A stretch of 64,000 nucleotides of DNA, from positions 186,001 to 250,000 of the forward strand of contig NZ_JBBOCT010000001.1 in assembly GCF_038002605.1 (NCBI RefSeq), given 5' to 3'. The notes under the pieces were generated by a model. The model saw only the letters and a list, made by a program, of their open reading frames with translations, did no database searches and was not told the DNA's origin. Below, piece by piece: positions 55,166-63,324 of this stretch. This stretch comes from Bacillus sp. FSL K6-3431. Lineage in GTDB: Bacteria; Bacillota; Bacilli; Bacillales; Bacillaceae_C. Position 1 is the first letter of the stretch. Every line of letters starts with the position of its first letter. A program made the position numbers and the translations under genes.

Positions 55166-55345
55166 AGTGGAAGGCGGCTCCTGGGGGATTAGCGTGACAG
55201 GTGAGACCCTACAAGGAGGCTGCAAGCATAAAGTCGCCACATCCAACGGCTTCGTGTTAACATCCTGTTAGCCTGAGGCGGCTCACCACACGCCCCCGGA
55301 AGCGCCGCCTGGAGTACAAATCAACGGTTGTTAACCTTCGCGTTG
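55160..55345 (-). repeat. GC-rich palindromic repeat, copy C (inverted)
   Basis: GGAGTGGAAGGCGGCTCCTG, GGTGAGACCCTACAAGGAGG and CGCCCCCGGAAGCG match copy B in the same orientation. One insert hairpin (GTTAACA-TCC-TGTTAGC, 55256-55272) is kept and the other has lost six bases (GTGTGG) between 55243 and 55244 relative to copy B. Confidence 0.7.
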
Positions 55346-55380
55346 TGTGTAGATGATTTTAATAAACGACTTGACTACGG

Positions 55381-55450
55381 TTAAGAAAGGGTCCGCCTGA
55401 AGCGGAAATCAACTGTATTCTATAATAGACCCTTCTTAAGGGGACTTTTT
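55381..55450 (+). terminator. Terminator-like long inverted repeat before ypcP
   Basis: TTAAGAAAGGGTC (55381-55393) and GACCCTTCTTAA (55428-55439) pair with one bulge; a six-T run follows at 55445. Probably the end of transcripts crossing the repeat scar. Confidence 0.5.
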
Positions 55451-55479
55451 TAGTGCCCTATTTCGGCTCTGTTTTCATA

Positions 55480-55488
55480 TGCTATACT
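55480..55488 (+). promoter_or_regulatory. Extended -10 promoter for ypcP
   Basis: TGCTATACT is an extended -10 (TGnTATACT) about 40 bp upstream of the ypcP start; no clear -35 is needed for such promoters. Confidence 0.5.
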
Positions 55489-55527
55489 AGAATAGATGAA
55501 AATTATTTAAAGAGGTGTTTATAAGAA

Positions 55528-56442
55528 ATGAAGCAACAACATTTATTGTTAGTAGATGGAATGGCATTATTATTTCGGTCTTTTTATGCAACAGCAGTGA
55601 GTAAATATTTTATGGTAAATACAGCGGGAGTGCCAACTAATGCAGTTCAAGGGTATATCAAACATTTACTGATGGCAGTGGAACATGTAAACCCCACTCA
55701 TGTGGCAGTTTGCTGGGATATGGGAAGTGTAACCTTCCGAAATGATCTATATCCAGAATACAAAGCTAATCGTGGGGCAGCACCAGATGAAATGATCCCT
55801 CAATTTGATCTAGCGAAAGAAGTGACAACAGCCTTCCACATTCCTAATATCGGTACAGCAGGGTTTGAGGCAGATGATTGTATCGGAACAATTTGTGAGC
55901 AATATAAAGATCAAATGAACATTTCGGTGCTAACTGGTGATCGAGATTTAATCCAAATCGTAGATGACAATGTTCAAGTGCTAATTATGCAAAAAGGGAT
56001 GGGCAATTATAAAACATATACGAGATCATTAGTTTGGGATGAATTTAATATATTGCCAAAACAACTCATTGATGTAAAGGCATTGATGGGTGATTCAAGT
56101 GATGGCTATCCAGGGGTTAAAGGAATCGGTGAAAAAACGGCATTAAAACTTATTCAGAACTTTGAACATATTGAAGGTCTACTAGAAAATATTAGTACCA
56201 TAACATCTTCACAAAGGAAAAAAATTGAAGCAGAGTTAGATGTTCTCCATCTATGTAGGGAACTAGCAAAAATAAAATGTGATACACCACTAGTTGTGAA
56301 TATAAGCGAATGTGAATGGACGGAAGTTTCTTCTACAGCTTGGACTGCCATTCATGAGCATGAATTAAAAACAATTCACACCTATTTACTCAAATCATCC
56401 ATGTATGCAAAGGCAGATGAAGTTTTCAGTATTGAAAGGTAA
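55528..56442 (+). CDS. ypcP: 5'-3' exonuclease / flap endonuclease YpcP
   Basis: A 304-residue PIN-like FEN nuclease, the stand-alone relative of the DNA polymerase I 5' nuclease. Acidic metal ligands are in LLLVDGMALLFRSFY, TAGFEADDCIGTI, TGDRDLIQIVD and LMGDSSDGYPGVKGIGEKTA, the last being the helix-turn-helix DNA clamp. In B. subtilis the homologue, also called FenA, removes RNA-DNA flaps of Okazaki fragments. ATG 55528 follows AAAGAGGTG. It lies after dynA in B. subtilis as well. Confidence 0.95.
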   Translation: MKQQHLLLVDGMALLFRSFYATAVSKYFMVNTAGVPTNAVQGYIKHLLMAVEHVNPTHVAVCWDMGSVTFRNDLYPEYKANRGAAPDEMIPQFDLAKEVTTAFHIPNIGTAGFEADDCIGTICEQYKDQMNISVLTGDRDLIQIVDDNVQVLIMQKGMGNYKTYTRSLVWDEFNILPKQLIDVKALMGDSSDGYPGVKGIGEKTALKLIQNFEHIEGLLENISTITSSQRKKIEAELDVLHLCRELAKIKCDTPLVVNISECEWTEVSSTAWTAIHEHELKTIHTYLLKSSMYAKADEVFSIER

Positions 56443-56456
56443 GGGAGAAGGATTCA

Positions 56457-56741
56457 TTGTCATTGAAATATGTTGATTTAGAAAAGTATCTCCTTAATTT
56501 AGAAGATAAAGGTTTTAAATTTAAGGAGGATGCGATTTCTTTTATTTATTTTGGAAAACAATTAACTGGATCATCTGATAAACTAGTGGCACTTGCTATC
56601 GAACTGACACTAAAAAATCAAAAACGATTTGATGGTAGTTTTTATTTATCATTACTTGAAACTTTAAAGGAAAATAATATTCGGACAAGTAGGCAAGCAT
56701 ATCATTTTGCTGAAAATATTGGTTTATTAAAAAGCATCTAG
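56457..56741 (+). CDS. Small protein of unknown function after ypcP
   Basis: A 94-residue charged helical protein from TTG 56457 (SD GGAGAAGGA); a TTG at 56463 is also possible. Features: KYVDLEKYLLNLEDKGFKFK, then SFIYFGKQLTGSSDKLVALA and a C-terminal SRQAYHFAENIGLL. No membrane segment. I do not recognise the family with certainty. It is 15 bp from ypcP, so probably co-transcribed, and a terminator overlaps its end. Confidence 0.7.
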   Translation: MSLKYVDLEKYLLNLEDKGFKFKEDAISFIYFGKQLTGSSDKLVALAIELTLKNQKRFDGSFYLSLLETLKENNIRTSRQAYHFAENIGLLKSI

Positions 56742-56768
56742 CAGAGTAAATCTGTAGATGTTTTTTTA
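56735..56768 (+). terminator. Terminator after the ypcP operon
   Basis: CATCTA and TAGATG with inner CAGA / TCTG pairing, overlapping the stop codon, followed by eight T. Confidence 0.88.
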
Positions 56769-56876
56769 TTATCTAGTTATGGTTGTGAAGTATGCAAATA
56801 ATCCAAAAGGACATGATAAACTTGTGCAATTTTAAAGATAGCTGGCACAATAAAGAAATTTTTGGGAGGTTTATAA

Positions 56877-57374
56877 ATGGGAATATTAAGTGGGAATCCA
56901 AAAGATGAACCAATGCATTATGGTGAAGTATTCGGCACCTGGTCCTTTTTAACGGCAGGTAAAGGAATGGTGGCAGCCTATCAGGCACTAATCAATCATT
57001 CTGGGGATGATGACTTAAAAAAGCTAATAGAAGAATCAATTCAGCAATGCAAGAATGAAATGAAACAAATAGAAGAATTATTAAAGGAAAACGGGGTGGG
57101 ATTGCCGCCTACTCCGCCCGAACGACCTAAGACAAGTGTGGATGATATCCCGGTTGGTGCTCGTTTCCAAGATCCTGAAATTGCCGCCAAACTGTCTGCT
57201 GATACTGCCGCTGGCTTAGTGGCATGCAGCACAATTATGGGACAATCCATTCGAGAAGACATTGCAATGATGTTTGGTCAAATCCATATGCAAAAGGCTT
57301 CGTTAGGTGCAAAAATGCTTCGTCTAAATAAAGAAAAAGGATGGCTAATACCTCCACCACTCCATCGAAATTAG
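56877..57374 (+). CDS. DUF3231 family protein
   Basis: A 165-residue helical protein of the DUF3231 family, which is built of ferritin-like four-helix units and is common in spore-formers, sometimes in coat-related loci. Typical stretches: PMHYGEVFGTWSFLTAGKG, LLKENGVGLPPTPPERP and IAMMFGQIHMQKASLGAKML. ATG 56877 follows GGGAGG. No metal ligands of a true ferritin are obvious. Neighbours are a small YozQ-like gene and a permease. Confidence 0.85.
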   Translation: MGILSGNPKDEPMHYGEVFGTWSFLTAGKGMVAAYQALINHSGDDDLKKLIEESIQQCKNEMKQIEELLKENGVGLPPTPPERPKTSVDDIPVGARFQDPEIAAKLSADTAAGLVACSTIMGQSIREDIAMMFGQIHMQKASLGAKMLRLNKEKGWLIPPPLHRN

Positions 57375-57438
57375 GAGTAATGAACAATTATTATTTTGTT
57401 GAAACGATACATGAGAAGCAGTAAATTGGAGGGTAAAA

Positions 57439-57624
57439 ATGCAAAAAAGAAAATTTGATCATAGTGATAGCACTAAATTGGCGGGTGTCAATTATAATCC
57501 AGCAAATTTAAAAAGTAATTCGGAACTTATGTCAGGTCTTGCTATGACTCATGAACAGGTTAGCGATACCTATGTGGAAGGGACAATTGATGGTTTAAGT
57601 GGAGAAGATACAGTTGCAGATTAA
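57439..57624 (+). CDS. YozQ-like small protein (DUF4025)
   Basis: A 61-residue hydrophilic protein with the pattern SELMSGLAMTHEQVSDTYVE followed by GTIDG, shared with YozQ/DUF4025 proteins of Bacillus (..L..GLA.THEQVSD.Y.EGT..). SD TGGAGGG precedes ATG 57439. Function unknown. It follows the DUF3231 gene by 64 bp and may share its transcript; a hairpin ends the unit. Confidence 0.82.
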   Translation: MQKRKFDHSDSTKLAGVNYNPANLKSNSELMSGLAMTHEQVSDTYVEGTIDGLSGEDTVAD

Positions 57625-57646
57625 ATAAGAAAGATCCGTAATGGAA

Positions 57647-57680
57647 GAGGAGCCTCTTACTTTGTCAGGGGCTCCTTTCA
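57647..57680 (+). terminator. Hairpin after the YozQ-like gene
   Basis: AGGAGCCTC pairs with GGGGCTCCT (G-U allowed) and is followed by TTTCAT, a weak T tract. Confidence 0.6.
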
Positions 57681-57803
57681 TATTCATCACTAGATATGTT
57701 ATGACTTTTAACAGCCGCAATATGATTCTGGGAATCCTTTGTTCAGTACATAATAAAATGTCCTCCGTTAATAATAAATTGAAATAAGAGGAGGGATTCA
57801 TTA

Positions 57804-59168
57804 ATGGAAATGCCAGCTCGAGCCAAGGGAAAAGGGGATGAAAAAGATCCCAAAAAATTAGCATGGTGGCAGCTGTCCCTTATCGGGGTAGGATGTATAA
57901 TTGGCACAGGCTACTTTCTGGGTTCTGGTATTGGAATAATGATGACAGGACCTTCTATTCTTATTTCCTTTACACTTGCTGGAATAGGCACATATATTGT
58001 TTTTGAGGCGCTCGCAAAGATGTCTACGCAGGATCCTCAGAAAGGTTCGTTTCGCTCTTACGCTAAAAAAGCATATGGACCTTGGGCTGGTTTTAGTAGT
58101 GGTTGGGTTTATTGGTTCTCGGAAATGTTAATTACCGGAAGTCAACTAACTGCATTATCCATTCTTTCCCGGTTTTGGTTCCCTGCTGTCCCATTATGGA
58201 TGTTTGCTTCAGGCTATGCCATTCTTGGGGTGATCGTTGTTGTCATAGGTACAAAGGGATTTGAAAGGATTCAAAACGTATTTGCAGTAATAAAAGTAGC
58301 AGCGATTATGATGTTTATCGTACTAGCGATTGCTGTCCTTTTTGGACTTTTCGGGGGAAGTAGCAGTGATCTTCAAATACCGAAAAACATAAATGAGTTT
58401 ATGCCAAAAGGAATGACTGGATTATGGTCATCGCTTATCTTCGGTTTTTATGCATTCGGCGGAATAGAAATTATGGGAATTATGACGACACGACTTAGAA
58501 ATAAAGAAGATGCTAAAAAATCAGGAACAATTATGTTAATTCTATTAACAATTATTTATTTAATTTCACTTGCTCTTGCTACATTATTAGTGGCCACAAA
58601 TAATTTTAATATGAAGGAGAGTCCATTTGTCATTGCTCTTGATAAATATGATTTGGCTTTTTTTCCGCATGTCTTTAACGGAGGTATAATTATAGCTGGA
58701 TTTTCTACAATGGCGGCTTCGTTATTTGCTGTTACAAGCATGGTCGTCACTTTATCAAAGGATGGAGATGCACCTAAGTTTTTTTCCAAAAAGGGTAAGC
58801 TAAAAGTTCAGCCCTTCGCACTAGGACTAACGATTTGCGGTCTCTTCACATCGATTATTTTTGCACTGCTTATGCCTGATCGTGTTTATGAATATATTAC
58901 AACGGCAGCTGGTTTAATGCTCTTGTATAATTGGTTCTTTATTCTAGTTTCTTTCCCAAGACTAATAAAGGTAACTAACTTTGATCAATTGAAACGATTT
59001 ACTGGAATGGCTTTAATATTGCTTGCAGTCAGTGGTACATTACTCCATAAAACAAGCAGACCAGGTTTTTTTGTTAGTATATTGTTTGTTGCTATTGTCG
59101 TAATTGTCCTTTTCATCATGCATTTCATAAGGAAAAAAAAGAAAAATGTATATCCCAAAAATATCTAA
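57804..59168 (+). CDS. Amino acid permease (APC superfamily)
   Basis: A 454-residue transporter with about 12 membrane helices. The first helix GVGCIIGTGYFLGSGIGI carries the G-x-I-I-G-T-G-like substrate motif; GSFRSYAKKAYGPWAGFSSG after helix 2 is characteristic of the amino acid transporter (AAT) subfamily. ATG 57804 follows GAGGAGGG. The C-terminus is basic (RKKKKN). The substrate cannot be told from sequence, and no regulatory T-box or riboswitch is seen upstream. Confidence 0.92.
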   Translation: MEMPARAKGKGDEKDPKKLAWWQLSLIGVGCIIGTGYFLGSGIGIMMTGPSILISFTLAGIGTYIVFEALAKMSTQDPQKGSFRSYAKKAYGPWAGFSSGWVYWFSEMLITGSQLTALSILSRFWFPAVPLWMFASGYAILGVIVVVIGTKGFERIQNVFAVIKVAAIMMFIVLAIAVLFGLFGGSSSDLQIPKNINEFMPKGMTGLWSSLIFGFYAFGGIEIMGIMTTRLRNKEDAKKSGTIMLILLTIIYLISLALATLLVATNNFNMKESPFVIALDKYDLAFFPHVFNGGIIIAGFSTMAASLFAVTSMVVTLSKDGDAPKFFSKKGKLKVQPFALGLTICGLFTSIIFALLMPDRVYEYITTAAGLMLLYNWFFILVSFPRLIKVTNFDQLKRFTGMALILLAVSGTLLHKTSRPGFFVSILFVAIVVIVLFIMHFIRKKKKNVYPKNI

Positions 59169-59438
59169 AAGTAAATATAGAATTTATCCTGTATGGTATT
59201 GGAATAGGAACAGAAATTTTGCCAACTCGATTGATTGACAATATCTTTTACTTTAATTAGATCAACTAACTAAAAGTGAAGGAATTTTTCATTGATGATA
59301 CGGTAATTATTATCCCATTTGTTGGACTTGTGTCTTATTTTGCGCGGTGGTTATACAGAGTAGCCCAACAATCCTTGATCCAAATGGTAATGCTGTGAGG
59401 GAAATGAATATTTGTGATAGTGGGGTTTGACCTATGTA

Positions 59439-60071
59439 TTAAGAAAACAATACCTTTGCTGCTTGAATGCCAAAGTAAATCCCAAATCCTATGAGAGATA
59501 ATCCAGATAATATAGATATAAATGCAAGGGTTTTTTTAGTTAGAAATCTTCTAAAACTACTTGCAACAGCGGCCATTGTTATATCCCAAATTAACAAGCC
59601 TATAAATATCGCAACACTGTAGAGGATTACGTACTTCTCATCATATTCTGCAGATATTTTAGCTAGAACGGAACCGTAAATGCCAAGCCAGAAAAGAATA
59701 GTTAATGGATTCGATATCGACATTAAAAAACCAGAAAAGAAAGACTTAACTGGAGAGTCGTCACTTTTTCTGGAACGTAAATCAATCTTACCTGCATCCA
59801 TTAAACTTTCAAACCCTGTATAAACAAGAACAAAAAAGCCAAATAACCATAAAAATGTTTTTATAAACGGAAACTCCAGAAAATGTACCAATCCGAAATA
59901 GACTCCAAGCATATAAACGCCATCTGCTACCATAGCACCTAGACCAACAAGCCAAGCATGAAAGAACCCGCTTTTAATACCTTTGTCTAATTGTGCAGCA
60001 TTCACTGGTCCGATAGGTGCTGCTAGTGACAAACCAAGAAAGATATAACCCAGAAAAACTCCCATTTCCAT
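59439..60071 (-). CDS. LysE-type amino acid exporter
   Basis: A 210-residue LysE/RhtB-family protein with six membrane helices. The N-terminal SLAAPIGPVNAAQLDKGIKS is the family signature (P-G-P of many relatives is PIGPV here), and FLMSISNPLTILFWLG is the conserved third-helix NP motif. It exports amino acids or similar compounds. ATG 60071 is chosen with AAGGAATTGGGG upstream on the minus strand; longer starts lack support. It faces the permease gene, leaving about 270 bp between them with no recognisable content. Confidence 0.92.
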   Translation of the reverse strand: MEMGVFLGYIFLGLSLAAPIGPVNAAQLDKGIKSGFFHAWLVGLGAMVADGVYMLGVYFGLVHFLEFPFIKTFLWLFGFFVLVYTGFESLMDAGKIDLRSRKSDDSPVKSFFSGFLMSISNPLTILFWLGIYGSVLAKISAEYDEKYVILYSVAIFIGLLIWDITMAAVASSFRRFLTKKTLAFISILSGLSLIGFGIYFGIQAAKVLFS

Positions 60072-60257
60072 ACAACCCCAATTCCTTTTATTTTTACAGT
60101 CGCTTGTACAAATTCTATTCATGAGTAAAGGGTTGTACGACAACTTTTTGACAACATCAAGTATCAGTTAATATTTTTCAAAGATTAATGCCGTAAAAAT
60201 TTGGAGGGAATATATTTCTTGTGAATAAGCAGAATATGTAGTAAGGAGATGATATGT

Positions 60258-60716
60258 ATGAAACATATTAAAGCATTAGCATTAAAATTCATTTCTAGCC
60301 TTGTGCTTCTTTATATTATACTTGGGGCAATCTATGGTTTGAATTTTGGAAATGTTTTCTTGATCACATTGGTATTGGGGATTGTTTCCTATTTAATTGG
60401 TGACTTGTTTATACTGCCTAGAACGAATAACATGACAGCAACTATTGCAGATTTTGGGCTAGCATTAATTGTAATATGGTTAGTGACAGCTAATGTAACT
60501 GTTGATCGGAATACTTTTGCTATTTCTTTGGTTTCTGCAATAGCCGTGGCACTATTCGAGTTGTTTTTTCATAAATATTTAGCAAAAGGTGAAATGGAAG
60601 ACACCCAATCAGATGTTGGTCGAACGGAAAGCTTCCAATATCAAACAGAAACTTCACAGGAGCTAGCTCCGGAAAATGATGACTTCAAGGAAGAAAAAAA
60701 TGATGATGAAATATAA
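60258..60716 (+). CDS. YndM family membrane protein (DUF2512)
   Basis: A 152-residue protein with four membrane helices in the first ~110 residues (including GLNFGNVFLITLVLGIVSYL and GDLFILPRTNNM, a family hallmark) and an acidic disordered tail ending KEEKNDDEI. YndM/DUF2512 proteins are found in spore-forming Bacillaceae; function unknown. ATG 60258 has AAGGAG 9 nt upstream; ATG 60249 overlaps it. Confidence 0.88.
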   Translation: MKHIKALALKFISSLVLLYIILGAIYGLNFGNVFLITLVLGIVSYLIGDLFILPRTNNMTATIADFGLALIVIWLVTANVTVDRNTFAISLVSAIAVALFELFFHKYLAKGEMEDTQSDVGRTESFQYQTETSQELAPENDDFKEEKNDDEI

Positions 60717-60736
60717 TACAGTTTGATCAAAATTTG

Positions 60737-60769
60737 AAGGGGAAAATCACTGACTTTCCCCTTTCTTTA
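60737..60769 (+). terminator. Terminator after the YndM-like gene
   Basis: AAGGGGAAA pairs with TTTCCCCTT around tcactgac, then TTCTTT. Confidence 0.75.
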
Positions 60770-61025
60770 AGTTAGCATTACCTACTCTGAGAATCATGAA
60801 GCAAGATATAATTTTATAGGATGTTCTACATAATTAAAGACCATCCATGCTTGGTCCTAAAACCCAATGGCCAGGCGCATTTATTTCCTTTAGAGAAACA
60901 CGGTCATTTGTCGTTTCATATAGTTTTAAAACCAGTAAGTGCTTCGCGATTCAGCTTTAAGATTTGTCCGACAGTATGTGAAAATAATGAAATCAGCGTT
61001 TTTTATAATTTATGGGGGTGAAAAA
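60770..61025. other. Intergenic stretch before the unknown 107-residue gene
   Basis: About 256 bp. A 66-codon open frame (60821-61021) has no SD and no recognisable similarity, so it is not called. No clear repeat. Confidence 0.4.
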
Positions 61026-61349
61026 ATGTCTGTTTTTGTTTACCAAACATTTGAGATTAATCAAAAATGTTTTAAAGCGGGGATAGAAAATTTAAAGGAA
61101 ATTAAAAAGCACAGAAATGATAACTATGACCACACGGTAGAAATGTTGACACCAATTACTGGTAATGATTCAACATTTGCCATTCTTTCCACATATGAAG
61201 GACTGGCTGAAATGGAATTCCAAAATAAAAAAATGTTCGACGATGAAGATTATTTGAAATTAATTGGTGAGTTTTTTTTGGAGAATATTGTACAAGGAAG
61301 TATGAATACACAGTTATATCGGTCGATGAGCGATAAGGAAACGAAATAA
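61026..61349 (+). CDS. Uncharacterised 107-residue protein, possible dimeric alpha-beta barrel
   Basis: Starts at ATG 61026 after GGGGGTG. The pattern of strand-helix-strand (VFVYQTFEINQKCFKAGIEN, then ILSTYEGLAEMEFQNKKMFD and a final NIVQGSMNTQLYRSM) resembles the dimeric ferredoxin-like barrel of monooxygenase-like or NIPSNAP-type proteins, but no catalytic residues identify it. No membrane segment. It stands alone between the YndM-like gene and ypdQ. Function unknown. Confidence 0.7.
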   Translation: MSVFVYQTFEINQKCFKAGIENLKEIKKHRNDNYDHTVEMLTPITGNDSTFAILSTYEGLAEMEFQNKKMFDDEDYLKLIGEFFLENIVQGSMNTQLYRSMSDKETK

Positions 61350-61490
61350 AGAAATTATACCAAAAACCTACCTAGATTCTAGTTCTATTTTCCATAAGGT
61401 TCATGATGATATTATCTTTCTTTCCATAATATAAAAGTTGTGTAATTATATAATATTATGCGGCTTTCTTTTCACAGGAGCTGTTAAGAT

Positions 61491-61531
61491 AAAAAGCAGA
61501 TAGCAGAAAAAACTCAGCTATCTGCTTTTTA
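61491..61531. terminator. Bidirectional terminator at the ypdQ 3' end
   Basis: AAAAAGCAGATAGC and GCTATCTGCTTTTT form a perfect 14-bp stem overlapping the ypdQ stop; T runs on both strands. Confidence 0.9.
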
Positions 61532-61918
61532 TTCATTTTGATGAATGGCTTTCCGTGCTAGTTGATCTGCTTGTTTATTTTCTTTAGACGGGATCCACTT
61601 TATAAAGAAAAGGTCTAATCTACTAGCTAAGTCCAAAGCTTTATTTAACAGTGGTCGGTATTTCACATTACGCACATATGCTTTTTCTACTGCGTTAACA
61701 ACCGCAGTAGAATCTGAGCGGACAGAAATAGTCGTAAATTTCTTTTCCAAACAGATTTCAAGGCTTGAAATCAAGGCGAGAAATTCTGCTTCATGATTGT
61801 CTTTTATACCTATAGGAATCGAAAAACTATTTACCTCTCCATTATTTTTAATGAAAATACCGACCCCACTTAAACCAGGATCACCGGCGCTAGCACCATC
61901 TATATAAACTTCAACCAT
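61529..61918 (-). CDS. ypdQ: RNase H-like protein YpdQ (RNase HI family)
   Basis: A 129-residue RNase HI-fold protein. Catalytic carboxylates align: Asp in VYIDGASAGDPG, Glu in NHEAEFLALI, Asp in VRSDSTAVV, and Asp in NKQADQLARKA. B. subtilis ypdQ lies in the same neighbourhood with ypeP; RNase H activity of the homologue has been questioned. ATG 61918 follows AAAGGAG. It is divergent from ypeP, about 107 bp away. Confidence 0.9.
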   Translation of the reverse strand: MVEVYIDGASAGDPGLSGVGIFIKNNGEVNSFSIPIGIKDNHEAEFLALISSLEICLEKKFTTISVRSDSTAVVNAVEKAYVRNVKYRPLLNKALDLASRLDLFFIKWIPSKENKQADQLARKAIHQNE

Positions 61919-62025
61919 GAAATTCTCCTTTCTATGATTAATAAACAATAGCTCCGGGAAATATCATAAGAAAGAACTTATCGATCTCAGAAGATCCCGT
62001 CCTTAAATGAAAGGTGTTGTTATTT

Positions 62026-62682
62026 ATGAAAATAAAATTAAAAATAATTTATCAACCAGCAAAAACAATTGCAGTTCCGTTTGAATCTGAATGGATAGAG
62101 GAACGCTACGTGGAGGACTTACTTATCGATTTGCAGAAAACGGGAAGAATGAAGCATATAACCATTATGGATGAAATGGGAAGAGAATGGAATAGAAAAG
62201 AGTATGAAAAATTAAAACAGAAGACGGAAATGGAACCAAAAAATCCAGTTGTTTATTTTGATGGTGGATTTGATAAATCAAATAAAAAATCTGGGATTGG
62301 CATAGTAATTTATTATGAAAAAGGAAATGAAGTATATAGATATAGAGTGAACGGAAAATTAGATGCGCTGGAAACTAATAATGAGGCGGAATATGTAGCA
62401 TTATATAACGCGCTATTATCATTAAATGAGATTGGGATTCGGCAGCAACCGTGTAAACTCAGAGGGGACTCCCAAGGTGTTTTAAAACAACTATCTGGTG
62501 AATGGCCGTGTTATGAAAAGACATTAAACAAATGGCTTGATCGAATCGAAGTGAAAATCCAAGAGTTGGGAATAAAGCCTATATTTGAAGTTATTTCGAG
62601 ATCAGATAATAAAGAGGCAGATAAACTAGCAACCCAAGCACTTGAAAATAAAGTTATTCACAGTCACGCAAAATTAGAGTAA
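62026..62682 (+). CDS. ypeP: RNase H-like (RVT_3) protein YpeP
   Basis: A 218-residue protein. The N-terminal ~75 residues (KIIYQPAKTIAVPFESEWIE, ITIMDEMGREWNRKEYEKL) form a separate small domain; the C-terminal part is an RNase H fold with VYFDGGFDKSN, NNEAEYVALYNALL, LRGDSQGVLKQL and NKEADKLATQAL, so the carboxylates are kept. ATG 62026 follows AAAGGTG. YpeP-type proteins pair with ypeQ, present here 24 bp downstream. Substrate unknown. Confidence 0.9.
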   Translation: MKIKLKIIYQPAKTIAVPFESEWIEERYVEDLLIDLQKTGRMKHITIMDEMGREWNRKEYEKLKQKTEMEPKNPVVYFDGGFDKSNKKSGIGIVIYYEKGNEVYRYRVNGKLDALETNNEAEYVALYNALLSLNEIGIRQQPCKLRGDSQGVLKQLSGEWPCYEKTLNKWLDRIEVKIQELGIKPIFEVISRSDNKEADKLATQALENKVIHSHAKLE

Positions 62683-62705
62683 TCCATGGCGGAAAGGTTG
62701 TATAT

Positions 62706-62879
62706 ATGAAGCGGTATAAAGTAATGAAAGAAATTGACGAACTTTTCTCATTATATTGCGATGGTTGTTTTTTAAAAACCCATCATAGAAAGGCATTCGG
62801 AAAAGCATATGCACATTCTTTTTGCATCAAAAAATGTACAGTAGGCGCAGCTATACAAACGAAAGGAAAGAATCTTTAA
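62706..62879 (+). CDS. ypeQ: Small zinc-finger protein YpeQ
   Basis: A 57-residue protein from ATG 62706 (SD GGAAAGG). It has a Cys-x2-Cys pair (YCDGCFLKTHHRKAFG) and a second cluster HSFCIKKCTVGA, the C2HC-like pattern of YpeQ-type zinc-finger proteins. It is basic and probably binds nucleic acid or a protein. It lies directly after ypeP, as in B. subtilis, and is likely co-transcribed. Confidence 0.85.
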   Translation: MKRYKVMKEIDELFSLYCDGCFLKTHHRKAFGKAYAHSFCIKKCTVGAAIQTKGKNL

Positions 62880-62884
62880 GAAGT

Positions 62885-63055
62885 TGTTCAAAAGTAACCC
62901 AATGATAAATTAAATGAGAATTTCTTCATGCGCAATTTTTTTTACAAAGGATAAAGGGTCCTCTGTTGAAAGAAAAGAAAATTGGATCACAGAGATCAGC
63001 ACAACGTATGTGCAAGTTCTAGATAGAGTTTGCTCTTTTCTTTTTGTCTAAACAA
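62885..63055 (+). repeat. Degenerate palindromic element, copy 3
   Basis: Begins GTTCAAAAGTAACCC, similar to the GTTCAAAAAG end of copy 2; holds one GGGTCCTCTGTTGAA unit like the tandem repeats of copy 1, then a hairpin GCACA-ACGTA-TGTGC (62999-63013) preceded by CACAGAGATCA, as in copies 1 and 2. It ends near CTTTTTGTC, a poor match to the other terminal repeat. No gene within. Confidence 0.5.
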
Positions 63056-63057
63056 AA

Positions 63058-63087
63058 AATAGCAGGCAATCAAATTGCCTGCTATTA
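63058..63087 (-). terminator. Terminator of the cold-shock gene
   Basis: AATAGCAGGCAAT / ATTGCCTGCTATT pairs across three bases and is followed, on the minus strand, by a T run. Confidence 0.9.
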
Positions 63088-63095
63088 CCATTATA

Positions 63096-63299
63096 TTATG
63101 AAAGTTTAGTTACGTTAGCTGCTTGAGGTCCACGATTTCCTTCTACGATTTCAAAAGAAACTTCTTCGCCTTCTTCTAATGATTTAAAGCCCTCGCCTAA
63201 AATTGCTGTGAAATGAACGAATACATCATCGCCGCCATCAACTTCTAGGAAGCCAAATCCTTTTTCGTTATTAAACCATTTAACTTTACCGTTTTGCAT
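63096..63299 (-). CDS. Cold-shock protein (CspB/CspD family)
   Basis: A 67-residue OB-fold RNA chaperone. RNP1 is [11 protein letters not shown] and RNP2 is VFVHF; the N-terminus [18 protein letters not shown] is classical. Start ATG 63299 follows AGGAGGAATT. The product binds single-stranded RNA and DNA and prevents secondary structure, particularly in the cold. A cspD gene occupies a similar region in B. subtilis. The 5' leader of the transcript is structured (see separate entry). Confidence 0.96.
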   Translation of the reverse strand: MQNGKVKWFNNEKGFGFLEVDGGDDVFVHFTAILGEGFKSLEEGEEVSFEIVEGNRGPQAANVTKLS

Positions 63300-63324
63300 A
63301 ATACTAATTCCTCCTAAATCATAC

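Noticed and set aside
60821..61021. 66-codon open frame upstream of the gene at 61026
   Set aside because: No ribosome binding site and no resemblance to any protein; composition looks non-coding.
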